From: Acanthosepion pharaonis
Taxonomy: Eukaryota; Mollusca; Cephalopoda; Sepiida; Sepiidae
Length of the DNA stretch: 64,000 bases
Assembly: GCA_903632075.3 (NCBI GenBank)
Contig: CAHIKZ030005499.1
Span: 1,566,001-1,630,000, forward strand
Reading direction: 5' to 3'
In this document: positions 21,790-32,921 of the stretch, piece after piece
How positions within the stretch are numbered: position 1 is the stretch's first letter
Layout of the letters: each line of letters begins with the position of its first letter
Notes under the pieces: model-generated
The model's database searches: none
What the model saw: the letters and a program-made list of their open reading frames with translations, nothing else
What the model was told of the DNA's origin: nothing
Made by a program: the position numbers and the translations under genes

Positions 21790-22200
21790 GCCACGTCCTT
21801 TAAGGACATGGACCATCATGGCTCCTCACCTTCCTCTATCCCTTGCAGCTCTCAACAAGTTCGTTCCCTCTGCTACTTACCCCAGATCATGTTCTGTCAC
21901 CCACTTGCTTAAGCCCGCCAGATATGTCAAGCGTTTTTCCGTTGTCTCTCTTTCCCACTATTCGACCCGTGAGTATCAGATTCTCTATACCCTCCTGCCT
22001 CATCTTGATGTTAAGTATTAGCCTCCTCCTTGTTGCATCTTCTCTAAGACCTCATCGTTGCTCACATGTTCGATCCATGGTATCTTTAGCATCATTCTGT
22101 AGAACCACATCTACGTTGTCTCAAGTCTATTCTTCATCTTTGAGGAAATCGTCCAACATTTGCTGCCGTAACGAAGGACAGATGTCACGTAACAGTTGAG
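21790..22200 (-). pseudogene. LINE-B endonuclease-RT C-terminal relic
   Basis: On the minus strand the pieces RMLKIPWIEHVSNDEVLEKM, ENLILTGRIVGKRDNGKTLD and ISGGLSKWV, ending near the ggacgtggcacataaaaag 3' end, parallel the plus-strand copy at 53095-53875. The order 'MW(F)YRRMLRI.W..H..N.EVL' then 'GLENL.LTGRIEGKRDRG' is typical of a widespread animal LINE C-terminus. It is frame-broken. Confidence 0.7.
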
Positions 22201-22593
22201 TATTCTTTTCTTTATTACCAAAGAAATCCTTTAGTCTCGCAGTACTCTACCCAGATTTTGGAATGTATTCTTGACCCTCCCATTCCGTCTACGAATCTCA
22301 GTGTCGCACTTAACGTCCTCTGTCAAAACGCTTCTCAGATATTTAAACTTCCACGTCTGCTTGATTTTAGTGTTCCCGAGCTGCATATTTTATTGTGTTC
22401 TTATGATGGGAATAGACACACATACACACATTTCTCCTCTTCATGTAAATATTGAGGGCTGCACATTCTGAGTGCTCTTAAAAAGAACCGATGATTATGC
22501 CGGATTGAGCGTGACACGAAAACTTTTTCTACTTTGTCATTCATCTTTCCACCAATGCTGCTCTTGATATATAAGAATTTATATATCGTTATC

Positions 22594-22897
<304 letters not shown>

Positions 22898-23363
22898 ACG
22901 TGTTGATAATTGTAACAAAGGAAAAAAAATGATTTACCACAACACAGAGCTAAATCACAAACAAATATTTAATTTATTAAAACAGAACATAAAATATATA
23001 CAGGATAAACAATTGTGGCCTACAAAACAGAAAACAAAGAGTTACTGGCGGAGTGTTACGAGGAAGAAGGAAAGGGAATCAAATATCTTTATCACTTTAG
23101 GGCTAGTGAAGTAATCTAAGTGCTATATTTGGAAATCCACAAAGGTGTGTAAATAAATATTAATTTTTAGTTTGGTCAATGAAAATTAGCTAAAATTCTA
23201 TTTACCAATTTTGTTCCATGAAATTCTCTTTTGGGTTTTGGTTGGTCGGCAACTTTTTATAGAGATTCTTTCGGCTGGATATAATAGTCCTTGAATCAAA
23301 AGCCGGAGTTGATAACAGCAGAAATTCTCATTCATCAACTGACAACCCTTTTCCAAAATCCCA

Positions 23364-23371
23364 TTTTTATA
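23364..23371 (-). promoter_or_regulatory. TATA box of the solo LTR
   Basis: CCCCTATAAAAATGGG on the minus strand, a strong TATA match placed directly downstream of the HSE-like cluster. A second weaker one (TATAAAAAG) lies near 23256. Confidence 0.6.
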
Positions 23372-23395
23372 GGGGCTAACACCTAATTTTCATAT

Positions 23396-23458
23396 TTCTA
23401 GATGTTTCTCGAATCCTCTAGATCTTTCTCGAATATACTAGAATGATCTAGAATCTTC
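23396..23458 (-). promoter_or_regulatory. Heat-shock-element-like cluster
   Basis: TTC at 23396, 23406, 23426 and 23456 and GAA at 23411, 23431, 23441 and 23451 all start on the same 5-bp lattice. This is the nGAAn/nTTCn register bound by HSF trimers. Three inverted dyads (23406-23413, 23426-23433, 23451-23458) are included. It lies 25 bp upstream of the TATA box in the LTR's minus orientation. Confidence 0.6.
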
Positions 23459-23569
23459 TAAACATTCTATTTCTAATTTCACTATTTTACAACTACTTCA
23501 TGAATGAAAACTTTATTGTAATAACAAGTAGAACTCAGTGGAATCCTTATTATAGAAATGCATCCTCGT

Positions 23570-23573
<4 letters not shown>

Positions 23574-23635
<62 letters not shown>
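23574..23635. repeat. (TA)n array right of the solo LTR
   Basis: A continuation of the split TA array. Confidence 0.95.
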
Positions 23636-23638
<3 letters not shown>

Positions 23639-23772
23639 AAGATATTTTTGTGGGTACAAAATTTAATGATCGAAATAAAAGTATAAAATTTAATATTACA
23701 AGACATATTAAAACAATATTAAATAATAAAAAAAAAAAAACAAAAACAAAAAAAAAACTCAACAAGTGGTGG

Positions 23773-23809
23773 GGAAGCAACCGGTTTCGCTCCCGCTCGT
23801 CAGGCTTCC
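23773..23809 (-). ncRNA. Type I hammerhead ribozyme, 37-nt family B
   Basis: Minus strand, in order: helix I ggaagc, core CTGACGA, helix II GC with loop GGGA and GC, GAAA, helix III ACC/GGT without a loop, cleavage base T17, helix I return gcttcc. Helix I is a perfect 6 bp and all core bases match the hammerhead consensus. Helix III lacks a loop, so cleavage would be expected mainly in a dimeric fold. Copies with the same 37-nt layout are at 28818 and 33667. Confidence 0.75.
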
Positions 23810-24007
23810 ACGGGAGATTCAATATTAAAACATGGGTTTTTAGCTTCTATTTTTGAAACATGGTTGGAACTGTGTAGTGAAAAAAACACATATTTTAAAT
23901 CAATTAATTTATAATATTAATGCTCTGTAAATTTACATTGAGCACTATTTTGTAAAAATAAAAAAATCTATAAGAACACCGGATTTTATATCTTACTGTT
24001 TTTTTTC

Positions 24008-24011
<4 letters not shown>

Positions 24012-24042
<31 letters not shown>
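24012..24042. repeat. (TA)n microsatellite
   Basis: A short TA run upstream of a mixed repeat junction. Confidence 0.95.
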
Positions 24043-24048
<6 letters not shown>

Positions 24049-24065
24049 TCACATGTATACTTTCG

Positions 24066-24200
24066 TTTACAGTATAACTCAGAGTTTCATGGCTTTGTCA
24101 ATCATCAGGTCAACCCTAGCTGAGAAGCATGACGCCTGGCGTCTCAACAACAACCAGGCTGTCTCCTTCTTTAAAATATCTTCAGGATAATTTGAGAGCG
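24066..24200. mobile_element. Hammerhead-like end fused to LINE-C segment
   Basis: On the minus strand at 24075-24106 CTGATGATTGACAAAGCCATGAAAC has the hammerhead core order with a weak helix II. On the plus strand it runs straight into a frame encoding STLAEKHDAWRLNNNQAVSF, a LINE-C tail phrase that recurs on the minus strand at 24735-24800. Confidence 0.4.
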
Positions 24201-24359
24201 CCTAATTTACCTACTATCAGCATGATTGATACCCATCTCCAGGAGAGATGGGTATCAATAACAGGATTCATTGCGACTTCTCGAGCTAATGTTTTCCGTT
24301 GACATGTTGCTAGGTCTGCTGCTGGGAATGTCGGGGTAGATCATTGTTCTTGCCAGAAT

Positions 24360-24535
24360 ATATCATACACATTTATAAGTGCACCATTTGACTATTAATT
24401 AAATATTGCTATCACATCTTGCCTGGTGCTTCTGCTGTGTATTCAGAGATGCTTGATGAACTCCAAAGAAGAATCTGCAATGTTATCAGCCCTGACCTAG
24501 CAATGCGGCTTCAGTTACATTTCTACCTTTCGTTC
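24360..24535 (+). pseudogene. LINE-A RT fragment
   Basis: It encodes YCYHILPGASAVYSEMLDEL then QRRICNVISPDLAMRLQ, the same RT segment as at 1699. Short, and interrupted on both sides by other repeats. Confidence 0.65.
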
Positions 24536-24599
24536 ATTAACCGATTGGCTTCGCAAGACGAAGATAACAAGATGGAGTCTGTACCCCCCGCTTGCAGGG

Positions 24600-24904
24600 A
24601 CGTTTGTGAGTGATAAGTTCAATGCCGGACAGGTTTACACATCGCAGTAGCTGCAGCTGAAATTCCGATTTGGGCTCGATGCCATAACGTACTTCCCCCT
24701 CTGCCTCTTGTCCCCGAGAGCGACCCTGCAGGTATATTCAAAGAAGAAGACATCGTGCTTGGTGGTAAGACGCCAGGCTTCACGGTTCTCAGCTAGGGTT
24801 GACCACTGACAATGGTTGATGTGACAGGCACCAAAGGATTTTTTCAGACAATAGCCAGTGAATAGCGCGCCGTAAAATTGTAGGCATTTCCACCAACTTA
24901 GCAT
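24600..24904 (-). pseudogene. LINE-C C-terminal tail with zinc-finger-like motif
   Basis: The minus frame reads QWSTLAENREAWRLTTKHDV, then RQRGKYVMASSPNRNFSC followed by SYCDV. The phrase W..LA..R..WR... ahead of a C..C motif is seen at the C-terminus of some animal non-LTR retrotransposons, where a Cys/His finger binds nucleic acid. The final histidines are not intact here. Confidence 0.5.
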
Positions 24905-25849
24905 AGTTTCCCTGTGTTTTTTCTATGAATATTTACATGGTAATCTTGATTTTGTTAATTTAATCACTGTAGTAGATTACTAGGTCTTTTTTATTTTACA
25001 GTTGAAATAGCTAGATGTAACCTTAAATGATGTTAACAGGTTCTTCGCTCGTCACTTCGCTTAAAGAGAGAGAAATGGAAAGTGTTTTTTTTTTTCATTC
25101 ACTTTTATTTTTTATTCCTCTCGAATATTTTCTATTTTTATAGATATCTTTGTTTAATATCTTCCTTCGTTCTTTCCTTCCTCCTTCTTTCCTTCCAAAT
25201 ATCGTATTTAAATATATATCTAAATGAATTTTTTTTTTGTTTTTCCCCCCATATCTATAACCTTGCTCTTCCGGAATCTTTTTCAGCAGCCGTTGCCAAA
25301 AATCGACCGTACTTTCGCCAATATCATTTCCCGAATCGCCAACATTGACGTCATTTTAATCTTATCTTTCGTATTAAGTAAAGTCAGCTCAGGCCTATGT
25401 GCTTCTCTTTTAGATGATGAGACTTGGCTGGGTAAGGGTGAATATCTGTGTTAAGATCTGGAGAGAAGGAAAGTACAATTGTCTATTTTTATGGTACGAA
25501 ACATGTTTCTCTTCTGGCAAATAGGTCTGTCAACGAGGAAGCCATAAATAAAAACAAACAAACGGAAAACCTTTAAAAATGCAGAAAGACAAGCATTAAA
25601 ATTAATTGCACGTCAAAAGAAAGATTTTTTTTTTTTTAGAAACTAGAATATCCTTATTGTATATGATAATAGGATGGATGAATGTGTCCTGACTAGAGTT
25701 GAAACAGAAGCATCATTTCAGGCCAAACGCCAAATACATAAACTGGTGATGGAGAGGCTTAACGATAGAAGTAAATCACTCGAAACGATTTCTCCGTCGG
25801 AAGCGAAAGTTTAATTCAACATATTTCGGGTTTTTCTCTCCATATTTTT

Positions 25850-26009
25850 GATGACCCTCGGATCGTAAGCCGTACAAATAAATCATTTTTATTGAACATT
25901 TATAAAATAAAAACCGATATAATAATCAAAAAAGAGTAATGAGATTTATACAATAATGAAAAAACGAGGATTTTCAGAAGGTATTTCCGTATATCACCGC
26001 TAAGAATGT

Positions 26010-26050
<41 letters not shown>
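25850..26050. repeat. 'ccgctaagaatgtt' repeat, left side of composite
   Basis: Contains aaaacgaggattttcagaag and tttccgtatatcaccgctaagaatgtt, then (TA)n at 26012-26049. The terminal phrase accgctaagaatgtt reappears, in both orientations, at 26752-26800, 28109-28165, 28266, 28328 and 28486. Nearly every copy borders a TA array. Confidence 0.7.
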
Positions 26051-26681
26051 TAGCAGTAGAATCCGGCGTTGCCCGGGGATGTAACAGTAAGAGATAGATC
26101 AAGTATCGACCATCATAAAGACTGAAAAAAAAATTGACAAAGATTATTGTTTAAGGTTGACGGACACGCATGTCTTAATTAGTTGTTTTTGTTTTTTTTT
26201 TTTTTTTTTTTAGGAATTGGTCAAACCCAAACTCAAACAAAAACATTGTTTTCAATCGTTATGAATCTACTGATTGAATAGAATTTTATTATAAACAATT
26301 GTCTTGTAAATGGAATTTTTAAAAGCATTCTGAATGTAAAATAAAAAAAAAAGTGTGCAAGACAATAAGAAACACTACCTGCCAAAAAAAAAAGTGAAGT
26401 TTTGTTGAAATCGGTTGAAAAAAAAAAATCCCATATATAAACGGAACACACACACACACATAAACACAAACAACCTGGGTTTTCTAATAAAGTATAACTC
26501 GATATGAGTTGTCTCCCTTTCATTCTCATGATGCCTCTTAATCGTGTTTTCAAATTGATTTCGTGCAAAAACAATTGTGTTTTTTCAATTTTTGGCGCTG
26601 TTAGAACCACCGCAAGGTAATTTTACGGAGTCCTGTGAAGTTTTGTTGAAATCTGTTGAAAAATGTAGGAAATCCGATCCA

Positions 26682-26723
<42 letters not shown>

Positions 26724-26801
26724 TGCGTTTTTATAAAATAAGATATATATGCAACATTCTTAGCGGTGAAATACGGAATTACTTTCTGAAACCGCTAAGA
26801 A

Positions 26802-26852
<51 letters not shown>

Positions 26853-26877
26853 CGAAAATTATAACATAACACAAATA

Positions 26878-27892
26878 CAGTGGGGCTGAATAAGTGATTA
26901 TACAGCAAACAAATGCTTGTCATTCTCACTTAGAGTGAAGGAAAACCTCGAATAACAATGTTAAATATGTATTTTGGGGCATAGAATCAGAATCTGCAAT
27001 TTAAAATTAGAAATTCATTGATAAGTGATAGTTATGCAAATTTTTATATTTCGAATAGTGGAAAAAGTGTTTGTACAGTAGATTTTGGTTGTACTTCAAA
27101 GTAGAAGATTCTAAACTGTTCTAGAATATTTTCAGTAACTATTGCAACATTCAGTTCAAAATTGGATCATTCTGCAGTCACTGTTTACTGATAACGGTTC
27201 TAATAATGGCTAGATGTAAGGAAATGACTTTTGCTCAAAAAGAGCTAATTATTAAGCTATCGAACAATAGAAAAAGTTACTGAAACATCTCCAGTGACAC
27301 GAACATACCTTTTTCAACAATTGGTTGTTTTATTTTAAGATGTAAAAGACGTAATATTGTTGAGAACAAAGGCAGACCCAATGCTCCCAGGAAGATCTCT
27401 CCGAGATTACGAAGAAGGTTAGCATCTTACAATGGCCCAGTCAGACGCCGGATTTGAATCCAGTAGAGAATTTATGGCAGTTTTGAAAAATAATAATAGA
27501 GGTCCAACAAACATCAAAAACCTGAAGACAATTACTCAGGAAGAATGGGACAAAATCCCTACTAAAGTATGCAAATCGTTAATTAAAGACTACAGGAAGA
27601 GATTGGTTGCTGTTGAACTTAATTAAGGCTTTTCCAGATAATATTAAATGGAGAAAACATGTTCTTGTTCTGCTGTACGACCATTTTTTAAATCACTAAA
27701 AATTTAAATATTGCTATATTTTCTTAACCATGGAATGCTATATGCATTTTATATTTTTCATTTAGTTTTATATGCATCATTTTTAGTATGAAATCTAATA
27801 CAGTAGATATATTTCTGTTTTGTTAATTTAATATGTTAAAAATAAAAATATGAAATAGTTTCGTGTTTACGATCACTTATTCAACCCCACTG
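26878..27892 (+). mobile_element. Internally deleted Tc1-like transposon
   Basis: Terminal inverted repeats cagtggggctgaataagtga and, at the right, tcacttattcaaccccactg are flanked by TA on both sides (26876-26877, 27893-27894), as for Tc1/mariner. Inside, a plus-strand transposase N-terminus (MARCKEMTFAQKELIIKLSN) and the GRP.APRKISPRLRRRL motif lead directly into a C-terminal piece. The first two catalytic Asp regions are missing, so the element is about 1 kb and non-autonomous. Confidence 0.88.
27395..27626 (+). pseudogene. Tc1-like transposase C-terminal relic
   Basis: After RRRLASYNGP the coding frame jumps to SQTPDLNPVENLWQFLKN, where the expected motif is 'SP DLNPIENLW' carrying the last catalytic acidic residue (Glu). 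It ends EEWDKIPTKVCKSLIKDYRK and RLVAVELN, then stops at 27624-27626. The C-terminus is intact, including EEW..IP...C..L..S(D)YRKRL. The central catalytic domain is deleted. Confidence 0.85.
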
Positions 27893-27970
27893 TATCTTAT
27901 AAAATTATTACAAAAATAGCCATTTTGTTTCAACACTTCTGTTGTCTTATCAAGTGATGGTGTTGAATTT

Positions 27971-28010
<40 letters not shown>

Positions 28011-28055
28011 TATATATTTATGTTATAATTTTCGAATAAATTTTATATAAATTAT

Positions 28056-28105
<50 letters not shown>

Positions 28106-28176
28106 GTGCAACTTTCTTAGCGGTTTTAGAAAGTAATTCCATATTTCACCGCTAAGAATGTTTCATATATAAATCG

Positions 28177-28253
<77 letters not shown>

Positions 28254-28281
28254 TGTGTATGTATTTCACCGCTAAGAATGT

Positions 28282-28327
<46 letters not shown>

Positions 28328-28343
28328 GTACACTGCTAAGAAT

Positions 28344-28405
<62 letters not shown>

Positions 28406-28431
28406 TTATGTGTGTGTAAAATGTTGAATGT

Positions 28432-28480
<49 letters not shown>

Positions 28481-28522
28481 ACAATTGCTAAGAATGTTAT
28501 ATATATATATATATATATATAA

Positions 28523-28563
<41 letters not shown>

Positions 28564-28575
28564 TTTAGCATGTTG

Positions 28576-28609
<34 letters not shown>

Positions 28610-28680
28610 ATATCCTCATTTTTTCACGATTATTTTTATAAATCCTCGTTTTTTCACGATTGTATAAATGTCATTTTATG

Positions 28681-28739
<59 letters not shown>

Positions 28740-28817
28740 ATTATCTTATTATCTTTTATTATGGAAATAAAACGGTAATACGAGCTTTACTATCCATGAT
28801 TGAAAAAAAGAAATTAA

Positions 28818-28854
28818 CCAGCCGATCCGTTTCGCCCTCCCTCAACAGAGCTGA
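28818..28854 (-). ncRNA. Hammerhead-like, 37-nt family B, degenerate core
   Basis: Minus strand: helix I tcagct, core CTGTTGA (A6 lost), GGGAGGGC, GAA, ACGGATC, helix I return ggctgg. Helix I pairs at all six positions with two G-U pairs, although its sequence is unrelated to that at 23773. The core mutation should abolish cleavage. Confidence 0.55.
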
Positions 28855-29733
28855 AATCGATGGAAAACTAAATGTTACAATATAAAATATAAAATATAAG
28901 AAACATGTAATGAAATAAAGGCAAAAAAATCAGATGGGAATAATGTCAAGCCCTGACGGACATTCCCTCTGTTTACAGAGGTACAGACAGCACTCCCTCT
29001 ATAAACAAATGTATATTTTTGTGTGTACAAGTTTCCTTGAAGGTCACTGATAAGGTACTGTGGTTAAACGTTTTATTATTTCTTTCTTGCATTCGAACAA
29101 AAATAATTTAAGCGTTAATAATAAGAAAGAAGAAGGCAATCCTAAATAATAACAATTACGAACACGACCACAACCTGCTCACCGTGTTCGGAAATTAAAA
29201 ATATTCCGATGCCTATATATACATATAATCAAAAATATACATATTCATTTAAACAAAAAATATCTTTCATAATGACTAATAGATTAGCCGAAATCGTCTG
29301 GGTCTACAGATCAATTTGGAAAGTTTAAAAAACACGATAACTCCAAGAAGAAAAACACTTTTCATCATTAGATTCGTTACTGGTTACGTTTGGATACTGA
29401 TTTTGTAATGTTTGGATGTATACTAGTGCATGTTGTATTTTCGTGGGCATTTTCGACTTTTTTTCTTTTGCGACCAGGACATTCCTTCTGCTTTGATTTT
29501 TCACTTTTCTCCATATTTCAACACCTAATCTAATGTTGTTTGTGTTGTGAGCAAGTAAATGGTTAAAAAATAACAAAACAAGTGTTGCAGATATATCATA
29601 TATTAAACAGTAAGTAAAACAGAAGATAATTACACGACTAGTGAGTGTGTGTCGGTTGACCCAGAGTTCGATCTATTCGACTGTTCCCCTCAAAACCTTC
29701 TCTCCTACTAATCTTATAGTAGGCGTAAGTGTC

Positions 29734-30104
29734 TGTTATGGGACCTTACCCATAATAACATGGTGCACTGTTCCATGCGTAATAAATGCTGCGCCTCAAG
29801 AGGAAGCAGAGTTCAGTCTGAAGTCTGGAGTGAAGGCCGTCAGGAGTCTGTCAGTCAGTCAGAACGAGTCAGTCAGTCGAGTCAGAGGCAGTCCGAAGCA
29901 GAATCGCATTCAGACGATTACTACTAAACCTGATTGTTCGTACTAACACTTTCTAATTCTCTGTATATATTCCTGTTTGTAATATATCTGTGTTATTCCA
30001 TATCCGTGTTCGAGATCTTCTTTATTGGTTCTACCTTGGACTATCACCGTGGTACAAGGAACCAGACCATAACATAGACTCTTTAGAGGGAGGACACCAT
30101 AACA
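29734..30104. mobile_element. Possible solo LTR
   Basis: The termini TGTTATGG and CCATAACA are inverted with TG...CA ends, about 371 bp apart. A second CCATAACA at 30067-30074 leaves the exact end uncertain. It contains AATAAA on both strands and a run of gtcagtcagt repeats. I see no target-site duplication, so this is tentative. Confidence 0.42.
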
Positions 30105-30348
30105 ATATGGTTTCCAATTTTCCAGAGACAATTGTTTCTCAGAGCTTTAAATATTTTTTCTTTGCTATTTGCTTAGTATTCTCTGTTGCATTTTCTTTCT
30201 CTTCCTTTTACATTTTTATTCTATCGATCATTTCAAATGAGGATGGTCGTCACAAGATGGTACATTTTTTAAAACTACTCTGTAATTTAGTTAATTTGTC
30301 AGTTTAGTTAATATTGTTTCATTTTACTATCCCAAAATGTTTCTCAAA

Positions 30349-30691
30349 ATGGCGAAAAAGTGTTGTTTGAGAAGTTGCCATAGTAACTATGACGAAGAAA
30401 ATAAGGTTCGTGTATTTTGTCTTCCCTAATTTCAGAATGAGAAAGAATGATCGTTAATGACGATACCCCAAGACAACAACCCTGACAAACCAAACACTGT
30501 TATTTGTGAACGGTATTTTTCGTCTGGTTATGAAACAGGCGTTATTAGAGGAAATGTATGACCTCCAACAGTCATCATCAGTATTTGATCAGTTGCCATC
30601 AAGTGTATTACCTAGTCTTCAACCAAAATCCATAACTCCAAATAAAAATTCTGCTTCTACGCAAAATGGGAAAAATGATGAGTTGGCATAA
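30349..30691 (+). pseudogene. THAP-type zinc-finger relic
   Basis: Starting at ATG 30349 the frame reads MAKKCCLRSCHSNYDEENKV then RVFCLP and a stop. A following frame gives TIPQDNNPDKPNTVICERYF and SSGYET. The C..C near the start, the FP-like turn and the later C..(H/Y)F match the order of a THAP C2CH domain, but the expected His is Tyr and stops break the frame. THAP domains occur in P-element-like transposases and host DNA-binding proteins; which one this was cannot be told. A 61-residue frame at 30506-30691 contains QLPSSVLPSLQPK, a Pro/Ser linker. Confidence 0.5.
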
Positions 30692-30881
30692 TTTCTGGAA
30701 ATTATCAGTTTTTCTCCGCGTCTCGATATTGATCAACAGGATTTTGTGTCAGCCATTACATGCTATAAATCGAACAATCAGCAGTTCACCTTGTCTATTG
30801 ATTTTTTTCACTGGAAGTATTCCAATATTTTAATTAACATTTTTTGAAAACTTTATACTTAAATGTTACCATAAAGTGATA

Positions 30882-30889
<8 letters not shown>

Positions 30890-30948
<59 letters not shown>

Positions 30949-31183
30949 AGTAATCTGTTGGTATAATCCAGGCGAGTCCTATTAACACAACATAGAATTT
31001 GAAATATGTTACAGAGCAAATTTTCTTTACAATTGGAATTAAGATATCAGTTTGTATTGGTATACTCCACTACAGAGTATCTCCGTAAAAACTAATACCA
31101 CAAACAGTTTGAAAAATCCTGTGAATTTTAAAATTAAAATTCGTAGGTGAAAAGCGTCCTTCATTAAAGGTATCTTAATTCCA

Positions 31184-31272
<89 letters not shown>
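30890..31272. repeat. (TA)n and (TA)n-(GT)n arrays
   Basis: TA at 30890-30945, and TA at 31186-31221 passing into GT to 31272. An inverted repeat surrounds the intervening segment: aattggaattaagata at 31031 and tatcttaattccaattg at 31171, enclosing about 140 bp. Confidence 0.9.
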
Positions 31273-31275
<3 letters not shown>

Positions 31276-31950
31276 AAAGAAAAACAGACCACTTTAAGGT
31301 ACACTTATGATAATTTATTTCACCAGAGCCCTTTTAAAGGAGGCCGGATCATCAGAGAGCACTTCAGACACACTGTTTATTTTTATATTGATCCTTTACA
31401 TTTGTCCTATCAGTTTCTTCATACTAAGATGAAATGCATATTAATCTTAGTTATTATATAACCGAGTGATTTTAAATTACAAAATGAAATAAAAAAAACC
31501 TCGAAATTAGATAATTTTAATTTCATGGGTGATATAATTAATAAAATCTCTGAAAATTAGAAAAAAGTATATTTCTGTAGTTGATGAGGCTTATGTAAAA
31601 GTTTGTCTATATTATCATTGGAGGGAATTTATTTAGTTTCGTTGAAAATACTTGATTAACAACAATAATATTGGGCATCATAGTCTAATGTCTCCAATAA
31701 ACATCCAAAATATTCCGCCTATCATCAAAGCCAGTGACCTTTAAGAATTGTAGCGTTAAAGAAAGATGTAAGGTAATATATATATAAATACATGAATTAT
31801 TCATACAAAACTAATGCAAAGGTTAATGATTTAAATGGCGAGACATCCATCTTGCAAACGATTCAAATAGTACACAAAAACCTCTAAATCCGTTATGCAT
31901 GAGTTGATCCTTGTTTATATAAATTTCTGCCGTATTAGTTGTTATTTTTA

Positions 31951-31990
31951 CTACAAGCTTTCGTCTGTTCCTACAGACATCGTCAGGTAT
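31951..31990 (-). ncRNA. Hammerhead-like motif, family F
   Basis: Minus strand: CTGACGA, an extra T, helix II GTCTG/CAGAC with loop taggaa, then GAAAGCTTGTAG. AGCU could form a minimal palindromic helix III with U17. Helix I is only tac/gta. The identical motif is on the plus strand at 32370. Confidence 0.45.
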
Positions 31991-32369
31991 ATAATAGCCA
32001 TTTAAATCATTAACCTTTGCATTAGTTTTGTATGAATAATTCATGTATTTGTAAATTGATTGCACGTTTATTGTAATTTAAATATCTGATCCATGTGCGA
32101 CTTTTGGTTAATAAGTGTGACATTACTGTAATTATTGAACAATATAGTTCATGCCACTTTGACAGTAAAAAATTTACCAGTAAAAACATTTATTCATTAC
32201 CATATTTGGTATAGACGCAGACATTTTAAAAAATTCAAAATCAAACTCAGCGTTGCTTTGGCGCGTTCAAAACCAATAACTCATTTTTTAATAGCATTTC
32301 GGATACAAATACATATATTTTCGATGTCCCTTATTACTAAGAGAAAAAACCAAGAACAACATCTATTAT

Positions 32370-32409
32370 ATACCTGACGATGTCTGTAGGAACAGACGAA
32401 AGCTTGTAG
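32370..32409 (+). ncRNA. Hammerhead-like motif, family F (inverted partner)
   Basis: The same sequence as at 31951-31990 on the opposite strand. Core CTGACGA and GAAA are intact. Confidence 0.45.
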
Positions 32410-32596
32410 TAAAATAACAACTAATACGGCAGAAATTTATATAAACAAGGATCAACTCATGCATAACGGATTTAGAGGTTTTTGTGTACTATTTGAATCG
32501 TTTGCAAGATGGATGTCTCGCCATTTAAATCATTAACCTTTGCATTAGTTTTGTATGAATAATTCATGTATTTGTAAATTGATTGCACGTTAATTT

Positions 32597-32598
<2 letters not shown>

Positions 32599-32659
<61 letters not shown>

Positions 32660-32674
32660 GGGCACACACACACA

Positions 32675-32733
<59 letters not shown>
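32599..32733. repeat. (TA)n-(AC/GT)n-(GA)n compound microsatellite
   Basis: TA to 32656, then AC passing through acgtgt into GT, then GA to 32733, directly abutting a SINE head. Confidence 0.95.
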
Positions 32734-32734
<1 letters not shown>

Positions 32735-32921
32735 GCACGGTGGAGTAGTGGATAGCGGCTCGAATTGAGGATTCGGAGAGCCAAGTTCGAATTCAGTCGA
32801 ATCCATTACATTCACTGACGAAATGTATTAATCCTCTTCTTCTCCCCCCAACTATGGATAAATAGTAGGACATACTTGCAACTGGTCTAGAAGAAGGACA
32901 ACTCTGAATTCAAAACCTACG
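32734..32921 (+). repeat. tRNA-derived SINE-A
   Basis: The head ggcacggtggagtagtggat carries an A-box-like segment and gccaagttcgaattcagtcg a B-box. The tail continues through aactatggataaatagtagg and aactggtctagaagaaggac. The same unit occurs on the minus strand at 44468-44691 and 63516-63708, with a divergent plus-strand copy at 58519. No LINE-like 3' tail is recognised. Confidence 0.8.

Larger units (their letters stand above)
22894..23573 (-). mobile_element. 680-bp solo LTR inserted in a (TA)n array
   Basis: The termini are TGTTACG and CGTAACA (TG...CA, inverted), and (TA)n lies directly on both sides, so the element split a TA array. In the minus orientation it has the expected layout: an upstream region, a heat-shock-like cluster (23396-23458), TATAAAAA (23371-23364), then AATAAA near 22975 before the end. 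No internal coding region is present, so it is read as a solo LTR. The superfamily is unknown, likely Ty3/gypsy. Confidence 0.72.
26804..28740. repeat. Cluster of (TA)n, (GATA)n and (GT)n arrays
   Basis: TA runs at about 26804-26844, 27974-28006, 28177-28220, 28283-28324, 28346-28401, 28435-28475, 28498-28560 and 28684-28735; GATA at 28057-28105; GT at 28220-28250. The sequence at 26846-26870 (aatttattcgaaaattataac) returns inverted at 28017-28045 on the far side of the Tc1 element, so the Tc1 element sits inside a pre-existing inverted structure. Confidence 0.9.
31790..32595. repeat. Large inverted repeat with two hammerhead-like motifs
   Basis: The left arm 31790-31995 returns, reverse-complemented and nearly unchanged, at 32369-32575. 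Shared landmarks include aacaactaatacggcagaaa and gatggatgtctcgccattta. A shorter inverted copy of the same end (atttaaatcattaacctttg) also follows at 31998-32060. The spacer of about 300 bp is unrecognised. Confidence 0.85.

Noticed and set aside
29641..29946. 101-residue frame as a gene
   Set aside because: Most of it lies within the possible solo LTR and shows no domain; Ser/Val repeats come from gtcagtcagt.
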